Shown here: one piece after another, positions 29,474 through 39,492 of the stretch
Position numbering within the stretch: the stretch's first letter is position 1
Layout of the letters: each line of letters starts with the position of its first letter
Source of the DNA: Agaribacterium sp. ZY112
Lineage (GTDB): Bacteria; Pseudomonadota; Gammaproteobacteria; Pseudomonadales; Cellvibrionaceae
Length of the DNA stretch: 64,000 bases
Direction: 5' to 3'
Assembly (NCBI RefSeq): GCF_041346925.1
Contig: NZ_CP166840.1
Location: 3,595,001 to 3,659,000 of the forward strand
Translations under genes and position numbers: made by a program
Notes under the pieces: model-generated
Databases searched by the model: none
What the model saw: only the letters and a program-made list of their open reading frames with translations
Told to the model about the DNA's origin: nothing

Positions 29474-30760
29474 TAAGTATTCACTAGGCGCTGACGATAC
29501 TCGTCTGGTGTTACGTTATAAAACAGTTTGAATGCGCGGGTGAAGGGTGATGGAGAAGAAAAGCCACACTCCAGGTCTATTGTCAAAACAGGTAGGTACT
29601 AGTGAGAAGGGTCATCCATCATCTGCTTAGCATGCTTTACTCTTAGGTTGAAGTTTGGCGATTCTATGTGCTTTCACACTGCCCTACTTACGCGGTATTC
29701 GGTACATTAAGTTTTTGCGCAACATTATCCACTTTCAGGCTTGGCTGTAAAAACACTTGTTCGTCGCCTGAATGACTTGCACTAGGACATAGTATTCAGT
29801 TTGAGACTTAATACTGCGCTCTTTTGGCTCCACCTCATCTAGGCCTCTAGATTCCAAAGCGCAAGCTACTAGGCTTTTATCACCACCAACACATTCATCT
29901 AGCTGTACTTTTAACTTCGCTTTTAGCTTCATTTTTGAAACATACGATCGTTGCTGCCAATACATCAGCAGCTGATGTAACGATTAATACCTCAATACCC
30001 GCAAGAGCAGCAAAGAAAAGCTGAATGAAGAGCCCTGTTATCGCCTGCACAAGCTTAGCGCAACTAAAGACAGTCCAATCAAAAACCCCTAAAAACATGA
30101 AACGCTGTAAACGTTCATCTTTGTGTTGCTTTGCAGAGAAGTTACGACAACCTTCCCTCAATGCTAACAAGAGAAAACAGGGCGATAACAAACCAATGGT
30201 TTCAATAAAAAAAACAGGTAGCTGCTGGCTTGGAGGCTGGAAGGATTAGTTTGCGCCCATTGACTATAGAAACTGAGCCCTTCCATACCCACCATTGATA
30301 TAGCGGCAACAATCGTGACCAACACATGCGGCCAAGCTATAGGGCCCTCTCCACGAAACAAAGATCGTGAAAGTAACCAATAGCCATTACAGGTCATACA
30401 GGCCCCCATCCCAATTAGATGCGGAATGGGCCAAGACTCGCACCGGTAAGCTGCTTAGCAGCCCCCATAGCTATAGAGCCACTAAATAAAGCAAAGAGGA
30501 TATGAATAGTCCACTTTTCTTTAACGACAAGCTGAGCCAATAACGCACTTAGGCTCACAACAATAATAGAGAATTGAGTATATCAATCAATGAATCAGCT
30601 CATTCGTCAGTGATGGGTTCTTGGCAGAAGCTTAAAGATAAATAGCCAATAATTCTGAAATCGATGCGACCCCTAGTGCTAAAAAACTAAAGATAGAGCT
30701 CGCCCATGTTTGAGGGGGTATAGAAATAAGCAAAGCAAACGAAAGCTAAAAACCTTAAGT
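29474..30760 (-). pseudogene. Decayed membrane-anchored AraC-type regulator
   Basis: Minus-strand translation gives fragments of one gene in changing frames. The C terminus reads VLTIDLECGFSS then SPFTRAFKLFYNVTPDEYRQRLVNT and stops at 29474, an AraC helix-turn-helix end. Upstream there are FLQPSLKVDNVAQKLNVPNTA (start of the HTH) and hydrophobic stretches near 29895-30600 (WTIHILFALFSGSIAMGAAK, GYWLLSRSLFRGEGPIAW) that form the multi-pass N-terminal membrane domain. Stops and frameshifts separate them. The upstream limit is approximate. It is the relic of the class represented intact at 38107. Confidence 0.78.
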
Positions 30761-30871
30761 AAGCCCTTAGTAAACCTTAAGTAGTACAACGGTTTAAGTC
30801 TCAAACAAGACACTTTTTAACGCAGAAATAACACCTAGTTTCGTTACAAGTGTTAATACTAGGAAAAAAAC

Positions 30872-31718
30872 ATGACTAGAACATCCACACCGCTTTCCTC
30901 AAGCACTACTCAACAAGAAAAACTGGTTAAACCGATCCCTATCACTTGGTTTGTTGTAACCGCCATTGGCCAGTGGTTATTTGTACTGTACATCCTTGCC
31001 TATTACGGTTTACGATTTGGCTCTTTAAGTATAGCGGGCTTTAAAGGAACCCATCTCGCAAACGGGTTTATTGAGGGTGACGCACTAGGCAATATAGCAC
31101 TAGCCATTCATATTCTCGTAGCCAGTATGATTATCGCTGTCGGCCAAATTCAGCTCACCCCTATCATTCGGCAGTAATAACCCCGTCTACATTGGTTTTA
31201 TATGCTCTCGTCAATTGCGGTGAGTATTGCAGGCATCCACCTAGTTTGGTCTCGTGAGCGGGCAATTGGCTCTTCTGTATAGGGTATTGGCATTACTGTG
31301 GGAGAGCTATTGGTACTCGCATTTATGCCCCTTGCTTTATATTACGCACTAAGATGAGACTTTTCCCGACATAAACGCAGGGTATTACGTTATTTATGAC
31401 AATAGTGCTGTTTGGTTTTTACGGCTAATCGTCTTTAGCTGTATGATCGTAACCGGCAGCATGGGTATGAATATGCAAACCTTTTCTGCCCCCCTTCTTA
31501 ACATCGCGCTCTTTGTACAATACCTTCTACCACTTGCCATACTAGAGCTTTACCTAAGGGCGTAAAAAAGTCACTCTAGCTCTTTTAACTATACAGTTGC
31601 GTGTATTGTATTTTTAATGACAACCATCATGGCAGTGGGGTTATTGGTATAAGCCTGTTTGCTTGGCTTCCTTACATCGTTGCTTAAACAGCAGAAAGCG
31701 ACTAAAGAGAGCGAGTAA
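30872..31718 (+). pseudogene. Decayed DUF2306 family membrane protein
   Basis: The first 101 codons (30872-31177) are intact and encode a membrane protein start (ITWFVVTAIGQWLFVLY, then IALAIHILVASMIIAVGQIQL). After the TAA, translation in other frames continues the same family: MLSSIAVSIAGIHLVWSRER, GITVGELLVLAFMPLALYYAL, NIALFVQYLLPLAILELYLRA, ending near 31718. Several in-frame stops and shifts make it non-functional. It is divergent from the decayed AraC gene, exactly as the intact DUF2306 gene at 37121 is divergent from the intact AraC gene at 38107. Confidence 0.75.
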
Positions 31719-31762
31719 ATGCGGCCGGTACAAACTAACTTACCGGCCACATCTATATTTGC

Positions 31763-34618
31763 TTATTTAAAATTTACAGGAGCAAAGCCGCCTACTTCAC
31801 CTTTATCGTTTAAGGTCGCAATACGAAGGTTTTTGGCGTTTAACCAAGCACGATCATTGATTGTAATAAACTCAGAATAAGACTGATGAGTATCCATGCT
31901 TAGCTTAATGCCATCAGCGGCGTGAGCAACTATGCGATAAGCTACAGAGCCGCGCACTGGTGTGAGCTGAATAATCATGCCAGATTCGGTCTGTATCGCT
32001 TGTGCATCATGAGGAGGCTCAAGCCCCTCTAGCCCCTGTAATACAACCTTGTACTCTTGGCTCCAATCACTATCAATGGTGCCTGTAATAAGGCGCCTAA
32101 ATTGAAAGTAATGTGTTTTACCAGGGCTAATAGCTGGCGCCCGTGTTGCACCCTTAGTTTGCACAATATGGCTATGGCTATAAACACCCGGCTCTAAGCC
32201 ATAACGAAGCTCAAAAGCAAAGTCGTTACGACCAACAGAAAAGCCTATATGAAAAGCATCACGCTTGCCTTCTGTCGCCCAAATAATGGGAGGTAGTTCA
32301 TTGGGGGCGGTACTCACCTTGGGGGAGTCACCCGCTTTACTTTTTCCCGCCTGATTCAGTGCAATTAAACGAAGGCTATATTCTTGTTGAGGCTGCAAAC
32401 CTGTAACTTCTGCAAAGTCGTTAATAGTCGGCTTTCCTTCAAAGACCTTGCCTTGTTCATCAACAGCAATTAATTGGTACTCCGTCGCCAAAGGTGAACG
32501 TTTAAAGTGCACTCGAATGGTATCCAGTGATATATGAGTAGCGCTTATTTCTGGCACTGGCGGTGTTTTAGCATCATGGCTAACAACTTGAGCAACATAG
32601 CCATCAGGTGCCAACAGTGTGGCTTTTAAACTTGCGTACTCACCTTCGTAAGGCACGGTATAGACAGGCGCACTATCACCCGGTTTTAATGTCGGCAATG
32701 CAAACTGGCCAACGGCCTTAGTTTCACCCGCGCTATCAAGCACCTGCCACAACAAGCGGTAACCTTTCATTGTATAAGCTGGGAAGCTATCTAAAGAGCG
32801 AGAGCTAAGCTTAATTTCAGGCTTATCGCCTTTGGTATTTAAATCAAAGGTTTCAAGTGGCGAATAGAAATTTTGAAGCTTGTTAAAAGAGCGCTTAGGA
32901 TTGCGGTAAGACGTTAATACCCCCCAAGCACGATTTTGTGAGAAGTCGGTTGTCCAACTCGGTTTTTCATCGTACCAAGTACTGCGATAGTCACTAAAGG
33001 CAAAGTGAGATGTGCCCATTAAATAAGGGTATTTTCGTAAAGGCCCCATTAATTTTTCCACATCAAGCACAGATTCATTAGGATCTACGCCATCCAGCGC
33101 TGTACCTATTTCCGAAAAGAAAATAGGTTTATTTGGGTGGTATGAATCAACCACTTTTAAGCGTTCTTCATGATCACCGTATTTATTAAACATAATAATG
33201 TCTGAAAAACGAGAGGGGTCATTCTCTTGGTAATCTGCTGAATAAGATATATAAACAGCAAGACGAGTAGGATCTAAGGCTTTAGCATGTTCGATAGCGC
33301 CCTTAACATATTCCATCACCTTAGGGTTTTTATTTAAATCGCCAATTTCGTTACCGACGCTGCGTGCAACCACCGAGGGGTGATTGTAGTTATCAGAGAC
33401 AAGGCGCTCTAACCATTGCTTAGGTAGAGGGTGATCAGGGTCAACTAATGCATCCTTACCCCAAAGGGCGACTTCTTCAACAACTAAGAAACCGGCTTCA
33501 TCAAGATAATCTAAATATTCTTTGGGTAATGCAGGGCCCGACAAACGTGCAAAGTTAGCATTGAGTGATTTCAGTAAATCGACATCTTCTTTAATGCGAG
33601 ACAGCGGCAGTGAATTTCCATCAAAGCGATCTTCGGGCACCATATTCAAGCCGACTAAACGAACTTGCTCGCCGTTAAGATAAAACTCACGACCTCTTAC
33701 CTCTACTTTGCGAATACCAAAACGGTCTTGATGTGTATGAACAGGCTTACCGTTAACACGCAGTGTGGTTTTAATATGGTAGAGATTAGGATCGTTGAAA
33801 TGCCAAAGCGCAACATCTTTGGCAGCAAGCACTTGTGATTGAACAAGGGTTAGACTTTCACCGGCTTTAAGTTGATGCGTTTGTTCGCTGGGGTACTGAG
33901 CCACCAACTCTCCTTCACGCAACAAGCTAAAATCAGCACTCACTGTGATGTCTTTTTTAGCTAGGTTGGATAAAAAGGCCTGCATTTTAATATTGGCACT
34001 GCCATTTTCCAGATTCGGCTCGGCTGTCACATATACTTTTTCAATATGTGTTTTAGGTCGTATATCAAGATAAACGGGCCGACGAATACCCCCCCAGTTC
34101 CATACCGCACCCCGTCTAAAGCGGTTGTTTACTTTAACCACTAAGGTATTCAGGCCTCTTTTCTTGAGCACCTTAGAGACATCAAAATCAAAAGCCATAA
34201 AGCCCAGTTTGTTTTCTCCAAGGTATTGGCCATTTAACCAAACTTGCGAATCGTGGTAGACGCTATCAAAGACCAAACGTACTTGCTGCGAACGCCAATC
34301 TGAATCACTTTTGAACTCTGTTCGATACCAAGCATCGCCCATATAAGTACTGTAACGATCGTAAGTATCCCAAACACCTGGCACAGCAATACGATCCCAA
34401 TTACTGGTATCGGTTTTAAGCTTCCACCATTTTTCAGTGTCGGCTCGCTTATATGGGTCTATTTGAAACTGCCAGTCCCCTGCTAAAGAAACTTGTGTGG
34501 AAGCCAGTTCTGACTCCGTGCTCTGATATTTTGCAGCCCCATAACTTAAACTACAAATATGAAGAAATACAATGGATAGTAAAACCCTAAAAGGTGTTCT
34601 ACACATCAACTTAAGCAT
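31763..34618 (-). CDS. Secreted GH2-family beta-galactosidase-type glycoside hydrolase
   Basis: The 951-residue protein begins with a signal peptide (FRVLLSIVFLHICSLSYGA), then a sugar-binding jelly-roll region, an Ig-like region and a TIM barrel, the GH2 order. The acid/base is probably E424 in SVGNEIGD and the nucleophile E503 in FFSEIGTALDG, both in typical GH2 settings. The C-terminal part (about 690-860) looks like fibronectin type III modules. With the GH16 gene 192 bases upstream on the same strand, it would trim galactose-type units from agar or related oligosaccharides. The exact substrate is inferred from context; a few GH2 relatives are glucuronidases or mannosidases. Confidence 0.87.
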   Translation of the reverse strand: MLKLMCRTPFRVLLSIVFLHICSLSYGAAKYQSTESELASTQVSLAGDWQFQIDPYKRADTEKWWKLKTDTSNWDRIAVPGVWDTYDRYSTYMGDAWYRTEFKSDSDWRSQQVRLVFDSVYHDSQVWLNGQYLGENKLGFMAFDFDVSKVLKKRGLNTLVVKVNNRFRRGAVWNWGGIRRPVYLDIRPKTHIEKVYVTAEPNLENGSANIKMQAFLSNLAKKDITVSADFSLLREGELVAQYPSEQTHQLKAGESLTLVQSQVLAAKDVALWHFNDPNLYHIKTTLRVNGKPVHTHQDRFGIRKVEVRGREFYLNGEQVRLVGLNMVPEDRFDGNSLPLSRIKEDVDLLKSLNANFARLSGPALPKEYLDYLDEAGFLVVEEVALWGKDALVDPDHPLPKQWLERLVSDNYNHPSVVARSVGNEIGDLNKNPKVMEYVKGAIEHAKALDPTRLAVYISYSADYQENDPSRFSDIIMFNKYGDHEERLKVVDSYHPNKPIFFSEIGTALDGVDPNESVLDVEKLMGPLRKYPYLMGTSHFAFSDYRSTWYDEKPSWTTDFSQNRAWGVLTSYRNPKRSFNKLQNFYSPLETFDLNTKGDKPEIKLSSRSLDSFPAYTMKGYRLLWQVLDSAGETKAVGQFALPTLKPGDSAPVYTVPYEGEYASLKATLLAPDGYVAQVVSHDAKTPPVPEISATHISLDTIRVHFKRSPLATEYQLIAVDEQGKVFEGKPTINDFAEVTGLQPQQEYSLRLIALNQAGKSKAGDSPKVSTAPNELPPIIWATEGKRDAFHIGFSVGRNDFAFELRYGLEPGVYSHSHIVQTKGATRAPAISPGKTHYFQFRRLITGTIDSDWSQEYKVVLQGLEGLEPPHDAQAIQTESGMIIQLTPVRGSVAYRIVAHAADGIKLSMDTHQSYSEFITINDRAWLNAKNLRIATLNDKGEVGGFAPVNFK

Positions 34619-34776
34619 GCTTATTCCCTATAAAAATTATGATCTTATTAATAAGAGTGTGGCAACACGCCTAAATGACACTTAGCTATCGCCAAGTGAA
34701 GCTTGGCTTTGCACAGATACTAATAAAAATGCGTTTATAGATCTTAAGGAAAGGCCCAAATACAGGCTTAAAATAA

Positions 34777-34804
34777 CAAGCTAGCGCCTAAAGGCGCTAG
34801 CTTG
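34777..34804 (-). terminator. Terminator-like hairpin after the GH16 gene
   Basis: CAAGCTAGCGCC (34777-34788) and GGCGCTAGCTTG (34793-34804) form a perfect 12-bp stem with a 4-base loop. On the minus strand it follows the GH16 stop by seven bases and is followed by TTATTTT. It would end or reduce transcription between the GH16 and GH2 genes. Confidence 0.82.
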
Positions 34805-34810
34805 CAGCGC

Positions 34811-36865
34811 TTATTGCGCGGTGAAGGTAAAGCTATCTAAAAAGAAGTGCCACTTCAAATTAGAACCAGTAGCCTCGATACGAACGGTATGCTCGCCCGC
34901 ATTCAGGTTTAAACCGGAAGCTATAGGAAAATCAATGAAGTTGTTTAGGTTATTGGCATAGATGGGCACTTCTGCCACAGCAACACCATCGATATACACC
35001 TTAGCATTCGAATCACTTTGCTCTTTAGTCGAGGCAGTGAACTTTAAGCTATAGGTTCCATTAGCAGGAATACTCACACTGTAATCTGCCCAACCACCAG
35101 TAAGGATATGGTCGGCAAAGGTGATGCTATTGCCCCACCATGAACGAGTAGTAAACCCATTTTGGGTCCCGCCGGTATTGATAAAGTCTTCCCCCTCAAT
35201 AAGCACAGGCTCACTAGGTGCAGGGCTTGCCGATGGGCTCGGAGTCGGACTTGGGCTCGGAGATGGGCTTGGGCTCGGAGATGGGCTTGGGCTCGGAGAC
35301 GGGCTTGGGCTCGGAGATGGGCTTGGGCTCGGAGACGGGCTTGGGCTCGGAGATGGGCTTGGGCTCGGAGACGGGCTTGGGCTCGGAGACGGGCTTGGGA
35401 CCGGAGACGGGCTTGGGACCGGAGACGGGCTTGGGACCGGAGACGGGCTTGGGCTCGGAGATGGGCTTGGGACCGGTGATGGACTTGGACTCGGAGACGG
35501 GCTTGGGCTCGGAGATGGGCTTGGAGAAGCTTCACCAGTCACTTTCACAAAGGTAAAGTTATTACCGTTCCACTGCCAAGCGGCCGTACCGGCACTTTCA
35601 ATACGAACCGTATAAGTACCTGCTGCTAACTCTAGCGTCTCATCTAAACTAAAGACTTTGTACGTTTCCCAACCGCCAGTTTCAGCCATTTCAACATGAC
35701 CAACAAAAGCACCATTAATACTAATATCGGCTCCAATAGGCTCGGTCACGGTTGTTGCTGTTGTTAAATCAACGCGATATAAACCATCGCGCTCAATAAC
35801 AAGCTCATAATCAGCGTAATCACCCAAGGTATTGTAATTAATATTGCCATAGGCTGGATTAAAGCCGACAACACTATCACCCTCTATCGCTTCGCCGTTT
35901 TTACCCGTTTGCTGAAAATCAGCAAACTCGGTTGTAACAGCGTAATAAGGACCAAAGCCATCCGCATCAACCGGCTTATAAGCACGGAACCAATCAACAT
36001 GGTAAAGGTTGCGATTTGGATCTTGCAACTGCTCATCGCTAGGAGGCACAGTGCCCTGCTCTTCACGCCACTCTTGATACTCAACATTGATCATCAATTC
36101 CATTGGTTTATTTAAACCTTGGCCACCGGTATAACCAACAGGATCAATAATATCGACACCTTGAACTGTGCGTACTAATTCACCATCGATATAGTATTCA
36201 AGCGTCCACGGGTCGCGCCAATAAATACCAAATGTATGGTAATCCTCACGCCAGCGGGTGCCTTCTTCATCAGCATACCAACTGCCCAGATCCAAGGGCT
36301 GATAGTCTTGAAAAGGCTCACGAATAAAAACGTGATGGCTAATATGAGCACGCTCATCAAACCAAACCTCGTTAGGGTCATCGCTGCCATAGAGTTCAGC
36401 AATATCAATTTCTTGAGTGGAGTCGGCACTTAACAACCAAAAACCATTGGTTAAATTAAGGTTCATGCCTTTGATACGCGCTTCTAAATATACCGGGAAC
36501 TGAAAACTTTGCTGAGAATGGACAATGCCCGCATTATATTTATCTGTTGTGCCTGGCTTACGGGTTGCTTTGATCACAAGCTTGCCATCGGTCACACTGG
36601 AATTTGGTGCGTAGTATTCCGTAGGGCCTGGGCCTAACCAGCCATTAATAAAACCTTCATCCCAGCGCTGATAGAAAAGATCACTCTTTCCAACAGCGGG
36701 AGCCTCATAATTAAAGTCATCCGACATTGAATGCAACTGCCAGCTATAACCTTCGCCGGGGTCAGCAGGAACTTCATGAAAACTATCCCAATCAGCTGCT
36801 AAAGCAGCAGTGGAAATAGTCGCTACAGAAAAAGACACAAATGCGCCTAAAAGCTTCTTTCTCAT
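34811..36865 (-). CDS. Secreted GH16 agarase-type enzyme with two CBM6 modules and a poly-(Pro-Ser) linker
   Basis: The 684-residue protein has a signal peptide (residues 1-23), a GH16 catalytic domain (about 26-300) with the motif EIDIAE (E152, D154, E157; nucleophile and acid/base), a first CBM6-like module (about 310-444), a Ser-Pro repeat linker (about 447-552) and a second CBM6 (about 555-684). Beta-agarases of the Aga16B type from marine gammaproteobacteria have the same architecture with Glu/Pro/Ser-rich linkers. It would hydrolyse agarose or porphyran-type galactan outside the cell. The CBM6 modules would bind the polysaccharide chain ends. Agarase rather than carrageenase or porphyranase is the best reading, not proven. 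Confidence 0.92.
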   Translation of the reverse strand: MRKKLLGAFVSFSVATISTAALAADWDSFHEVPADPGEGYSWQLHSMSDDFNYEAPAVGKSDLFYQRWDEGFINGWLGPGPTEYYAPNSSVTDGKLVIKATRKPGTTDKYNAGIVHSQQSFQFPVYLEARIKGMNLNLTNGFWLLSADSTQEIDIAELYGSDDPNEVWFDERAHISHHVFIREPFQDYQPLDLGSWYADEEGTRWREDYHTFGIYWRDPWTLEYYIDGELVRTVQGVDIIDPVGYTGGQGLNKPMELMINVEYQEWREEQGTVPPSDEQLQDPNRNLYHVDWFRAYKPVDADGFGPYYAVTTEFADFQQTGKNGEAIEGDSVVGFNPAYGNINYNTLGDYADYELVIERDGLYRVDLTTATTVTEPIGADISINGAFVGHVEMAETGGWETYKVFSLDETLELAAGTYTVRIESAGTAAWQWNGNNFTFVKVTGEASPSPSPSPSPSPSPSPSPVPSPSPSPSPSPVPSPSPVPSPSPVPSPSPSPSPSPSPSPSPSPSPSPSPSPSPSPSPSPSPSPSPSPSPSPSPSPTPSPSASPAPSEPVLIEGEDFINTGGTQNGFTTRSWWGNSITFADHILTGGWADYSVSIPANGTYSLKFTASTKEQSDSNAKVYIDGVAVAEVPIYANNLNNFIDFPIASGLNLNAGEHTVRIEATGSNLKWHFFLDSFTFTAQ
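35218..35525. repeat. Short tandem repeat encoding the Pro-Ser linker
   Basis: On the plus strand, about 300 bases consist of repeats of a 12-base unit such as GGGCTTGGGCTC with variant GGAGATGGGCTT and GGAGACGGGCTT copies, and three GGACCGGAGACGGG variants. It encodes the Ser-Pro linker of the GH16 enzyme, and the GGACCGG variants give the PVPSPSP copies. Tandem DNA like this can change copy number by slippage in steps that keep the frame. Confidence 0.93.
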
Positions 36866-37120
36866 ACTTCACCTTCACTGGTTATTCCATGTACTTACAA
36901 TTTAATTATTTGCTGCTGTAACTGTCCTTCTACTCCCACAGCAAAGGTAATTATGCACGCCAAATAGAAACTGACAATCAGAGATATTGCACATGGGCAA
37001 CAGTAAATGACACAAAGGCATGAGGGGTGACATATATTCAATAATAAACCTGTCAGACCTTGCCGCTAAGTGATGAACTCGGCATTAGCAGAGCCCACGC
37101 ACTCTTTTATCCAAAGAAAA

Positions 37121-37792
37121 CTAGGCTTTATGAGTTTTAACTCTACGCGCCCGCCACAAGAACCAGCACAAACTAGCAATCACTAACAGCGGGGGCAACG
37201 CCAACAATAATGGAAGACGTAAGAACTCAGGTAAAACATGCGTATTACCAGTAAAAAAGATAAACGTTGCAATAAACATCGAGAATGTCATACGCCAAAT
37301 ATGACGCTTAATACGCTGATGCTTTAATGCACCGCCTTGGCGCAAAAGCCTAAAGTCTAAATACGCAAAAAAGAGTCCAAACAAGCCAAAACCTAAATAC
37401 ACCGAATACGGTGGCTCGGTTTCTGGATGAGGCCAAGAAAAGATGATCGCCAATACGGCCAGAATAATCACTAAAGAACTCAAAATAAAAATAAAAGCAA
37501 ATGCCGTATATTCAAACCAACCTTGCTGACTATCTTTTCGTTTGATAGCAAACCAGCCAGTTAATACCAAGTACCAAGACAACGCCCCCAATACAAAAGT
37601 AAGCTGAAGGTGTCTAGTGACGCTCAAATAGAAGGAGCTTAAGCACAACAAGCTCATTAAACATACAAACACGAAACCTGAACACCTGTGCAACGCCCGC
37701 CCTTTTTTACTCAGCATGGCCAAGCTACCGGCAAATAAACAAGCAGTACCAACAAAAAGATGAAGCTGTGCAATAAAAGGCCACTCACTCAT
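37121..37792 (-). CDS. DUF2306-like integral membrane protein
   Basis: The 223-residue protein has about six membrane helices and conserved features of DUF2306-like proteins: LHLFVGTACLFAGSLAMLSKKGRALHR at the N terminus (with the K-G-x-x-x-H pattern) and KRHIWRMTFSM near the C terminus. Histidines in or near membrane helices suggest a heme or metal role in the wider family, but the function is unknown. It is divergent from the membrane AraC regulator at 38107, with an inverted repeat between them, so it may be that regulator's target. A degraded copy of the same arrangement occurs at 29474-31718. Confidence 0.75.
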   Translation of the reverse strand: MSEWPFIAQLHLFVGTACLFAGSLAMLSKKGRALHRCSGFVFVCLMSLLCLSSFYLSVTRHLQLTFVLGALSWYLVLTGWFAIKRKDSQQGWFEYTAFAFIFILSSLVIILAVLAIIFSWPHPETEPPYSVYLGFGLFGLFFAYLDFRLLRQGGALKHQRIKRHIWRMTFSMFIATFIFFTGNTHVLPEFLRLPLLLALPPLLVIASLCWFLWRARRVKTHKA

Positions 37793-37925
37793 AGCTCGAC
37801 TCCATATACATATATGCTTAACAAAACCTTAAAACGTGCGGGTAAGCGATGGCTTGTATAGTGAGACTTTGACTTCTGATTTTTCTTAGGAGCTTGTGCA
37901 TATGACTTGTACATACATTAATATT

Positions 37926-37957
37926 CCATATTATCTGGCTAAACCCCCATAATATGG
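37926..37957. promoter_or_regulatory. Perfect 9-bp inverted repeat in the DUF2306/AraC divergent region
   Basis: CCATATTAT (37926-37934) and ATAATATGG (37949-37957) are exact inverted copies separated by 14 bases. They lie in the 314-base divergent region between the DUF2306 gene and the AraC gene, which otherwise holds no gene. A dyad of this size suits a regulator site, perhaps for the AraC protein; a terminator is unlikely because no gene ends here. Confidence 0.55.
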
Positions 37958-38106
37958 ATTTACAAAATAAGCTCGTCTGTGCACTTATGTACGGACAGTA
38001 ATGAGAATGAGCCTATCGGCTAGGACAAGCCAGAGTCTTAAAACAAACTAGCGATATATTAAAAAAACAACAATAAGCACTGTTTTAAAAAGGAATACAC
38101 CTAGAA

Positions 38107-39492
38107 ATGAGCCAAAGCCTTATCCCCCTCTTATGCACCTTAAGCCTGGGGAAAATTTTACTCGCCAGCAGTATCTTAAGCCTGAGGCTACAACAAAGCT
38201 TGGCTCACTTACCGCTGATTTTATTCCTAATTTCGATTGCTTGGCTGTGTAGTGGGCCACTCGTGGCTGAGTTTCTACCTACTTTGTTATCCACACATCT
38301 TAGTTTATCCCTACCATTATTTATCGGACTTGGCCCTTTGCTCTGGTTATACGTATTGGGCTTAACGTGTGAACAACGCTGGTCTTTTCAAAAGAAACAT
38401 CTTTGGCATTTTGTACCGAGTTTCATTGGCCTAGCATGCTCCATAAGCCTATTGAGCTTACCAGCAGAACTGAGAGACCCTTTACTTCTTAAGGGCCAAG
38501 ATGACGTATTAGATACAAGCTCTGGTATTCAACATATAAGTGCAGTGGCCGCATTGATTTTGGCTTTTGGTCTGATTCTATTTTGGATACTACAAAGTGC
38601 TTGCTACCTTGCTTACTCGTTTTTAAGTTTGAAACGTTACCAACAACGCTTAAAAGATCTATTTTCCAGTAATGAACAACGCGAGCTTGGTTGGCTTAGT
38701 GTGCTGATACTGGCATTGGCGCTGACGTGGTTGTTAAGTATCAGCACTATTATTGCGGGTAACTTTTTTGGCTTTAAGCCTTTAAGTAACAGCGCAAGCT
38801 ACGGCATCATTTGGCTGATGGTCTGGGTATTGGCACTATGGGGATCACGACAACAGCCAGGATTTGAAGGCCGCTATTTGCATGAAGACGAGCTCACTCA
38901 ACATGATTCAATAGAACTAACTCAGACGCCGGATATCAATCAGGAAGAAGCCGATAGTCGCAAGCTAACAAGCAAACAAGCACGAAGGTCAGGGGGCAAT
39001 GTGGCAGATAAGCCTTCCAGCCCTCAGGCCTCAAATCAGGAAGGGCTAAGCAAGAAAAACCCAAACACAAACAAAGCAAACTCCCCAAAAGAGGCCCATA
39101 AAAACAAGTATGAACGCTCAGCACTGGGGCATGAACACTCTCAACGCTTGGCTCAAAAAATTGAGCTAGCTATGAGTGAGCACAAACTCTATTTAGACAA
39201 TTCTATTTCTTTGCAGAAGCTTTGCCAGCACCTCAACAGTTCCAGTAACTATGTCAGCCAAACACTGAATGAAACAATCGGCTTAAGTTTTTTTGATTAC
39301 ATCAATAAGTGGCGTATCCGTGCCGCCAAACCTCTTATTGCTCAAGCCGAACTATCCGTACTGGATGTCGCTATGGAAGTGGGCTTTAACGCGCGATCCT
39401 CCTTTTATACAGCATTTAAAAAAGAAACCGGCTTGACCCCAAGCCAGTTTCGTAAGCAAGCAAATACAGAAGATATTGGCAATGCCGCCTAA
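38107..39492 (+). CDS. AraC-family regulator with a multi-pass membrane N terminus
   Basis: The first 260 residues contain about seven hydrophobic helices, then a polar, low-complexity linker (about 270-350) and a C-terminal AraC double helix-turn-helix (SISLQKLCQHLNSSSNYVSQTLNE, then LDVAMEVGFNARSSFYTAFKKETG). This is a membrane-anchored one-component regulator class common in marine gammaproteobacteria. The helix-turn-helix is complete. AAGGAAT precedes the start at 38107. It is divergent from the DUF2306 gene and adjacent to the galactan enzymes, so control of that region is possible but not shown. Its last four bases overlap the converging DUF4386 gene. Confidence 0.85.
   Translation: MSQSLIPLLCTLSLGKILLASSILSLRLQQSLAHLPLILFLISIAWLCSGPLVAEFLPTLLSTHLSLSLPLFIGLGPLLWLYVLGLTCEQRWSFQKKHLWHFVPSFIGLACSISLLSLPAELRDPLLLKGQDDVLDTSSGIQHISAVAALILAFGLILFWILQSACYLAYSFLSLKRYQQRLKDLFSSNEQRELGWLSVLILALALTWLLSISTIIAGNFFGFKPLSNSASYGIIWLMVWVLALWGSRQQPGFEGRYLHEDELTQHDSIELTQTPDINQEEADSRKLTSKQARRSGGNVADKPSSPQASNQEGLSKKNPNTNKANSPKEAHKNKYERSALGHEHSQRLAQKIELAMSEHKLYLDNSISLQKLCQHLNSSSNYVSQTLNETIGLSFFDYINKWRIRAAKPLIAQAELSVLDVAMEVGFNARSSFYTAFKKETGLTPSQFRKQANTEDIGNAA

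Noticed and set aside
29735..30409. Several short minus-strand frames as separate genes
   Set aside because: They are fragments of one frameshifted membrane AraC regulator and are reported as a single pseudogene.
35218..35525. CRISPR-like repetition
   Set aside because: The repeats are contiguous with no unique spacers and encode a linker; no cas genes are in the window.
35121..35615. A long plus-strand frame with repeating Gly-Leu-Gly-Asp units
   Set aside because: It is the antisense shadow of the Ser-Pro linker repeat; the whole pattern follows from the 12-base unit and there is no ribosome site or domain.
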